From Teichococcus wenyumeiae (GTDB lineage: Bacteria > Pseudomonadota > Alphaproteobacteria > Acetobacterales > Acetobacteraceae), in NCBI RefSeq assembly GCF_003696345.1, contig NZ_RFLX01000006.1:124001-188000 (forward strand): 64,000 nucleotides of DNA, in the 5' to 3' direction. A program made the translations under genes and the position numbers. The notes beneath the pieces were generated by a model. It was given only the letters and a program-made list of their open reading frames with translations. It had not been told where the DNA came from and ran no database searches. Positions 63,915 to 64,000 of this stretch are shown here, in pieces; the stretch's first letter is position 1; each line of letters starts with the position of its first letter.

Positions 63915-64000
63915 CACAGAATATCCTCGGGGCTGTCCGCCCGCAGGGCGGCGCCCAGTTCGGCGCCCATCCGCGCCGCATCGGCCTGCTGCCCGCGCAG
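63914..64000 (-). CDS. C-terminal end of an unidentified gene upstream of hemH
   Basis: Only the last 28 codons are in the window (ending SPEDIL, then TGA). The reading frame uses high-GC third positions like its neighbours and stops in a TGATG overlap with hemH, which strongly suggests a real coupled gene. The fragment is too short to assign a family. Confidence 0.55.
   Translation of the reverse strand: MRGQQADAARMGAELGAALRADSPEDIL

Overview
The window is GC-rich and densely coding. It looks like chromosomal DNA of an alphaproteobacterium, most likely an Acetobacteraceae / Roseomonas-type organism. That placement is an inference from base composition, short intergenic gaps, many orphan solute-binding proteins, Bug-family binding proteins and protein style; no rRNA or other marker is present. 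I see no tRNA, rRNA, CRISPR, insertion sequence or phage gene.

Layout. 0.1-3.8 kb: a sulfate/thiosulfate ABC operon (binding protein, CysT, CysW, CysA) behind a promoter with a small dyad. 3.9-8.1 kb: a SrpA-like catalase-family protein, a YdeP/FdhF-type molybdopterin oxidoreductase and FdhD. 8.1-10.1 kb (minus): a DUF2891 protein and a P1-family peptidase. 10.2-19.6 kb: two paralogous orphan peptide-type binding proteins flank a minus-strand catabolic operon (aconitase-family hydratase LeuC/LeuD-like, isocitrate lyase/PEP mutase-family lyase, iron alcohol dehydrogenase, Bug binding protein) that is divergent from a LacI regulator. 19.8-24.7 kb: a lytic transglycosylase, a 0.67-kb gene-poor stretch, a glycosyltransferase overlapping UDP-galactopyranose mutase, and purC.

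24.7-32.1 kb (minus): an alcohol dehydrogenase, then a molybdenum island: a short ModE-type regulator, modC, modB, modA, a MoeA fused to a periplasmic-binding-protein-like domain, and a second diverged MoeA. This island plausibly supplies the molybdopterin enzyme at 5-7 kb. 32.2-35.5 kb: a nitroreductase, an unknown one-helix membrane protein, and a PEP-CTERM protein whose promoter matches the sigma-54 consensus and lies below a 12-bp inverted repeat. 35.6-39.6 kb: a PLP trans-sulfuration-type enzyme (minus), then a TPP riboswitch and thiO-thiS-thiG-thiE. 39.6-46.5 kb: a small protein with a long acidic tail, two clan GH-A hydrolase-like proteins around a glycosyltransferase, a NudK-like Nudix protein, an aldo/keto reductase and a DUF1206 membrane protein.

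46.8-53.7 kb: a Bug binding protein, an alpha/beta-hydrolase whose nucleophile position is alanine, an MBL-fold hydrolase, a hybrid histidine kinase and a convergent HWE-type sensor kinase. 53.9-59.2 kb: a complete PotABCD-like importer with a second, closely related binding protein encoded convergently. 59.4-62.7 kb: a Gfo/Idh/MocA oxidoreductase and a polar amino acid importer without its ATPase. 62.8-64 kb: hemH and the end of an upstream gene.

The strongest regulatory observations are the sigma-54 promoter of the PEP-CTERM gene and the TPP riboswitch. The strongest pathway hypothesis is the LacI-linked hydratase plus lyase operon, which resembles the logic of dimethylmaleate/citramalate-type dicarboxylate breakdown.
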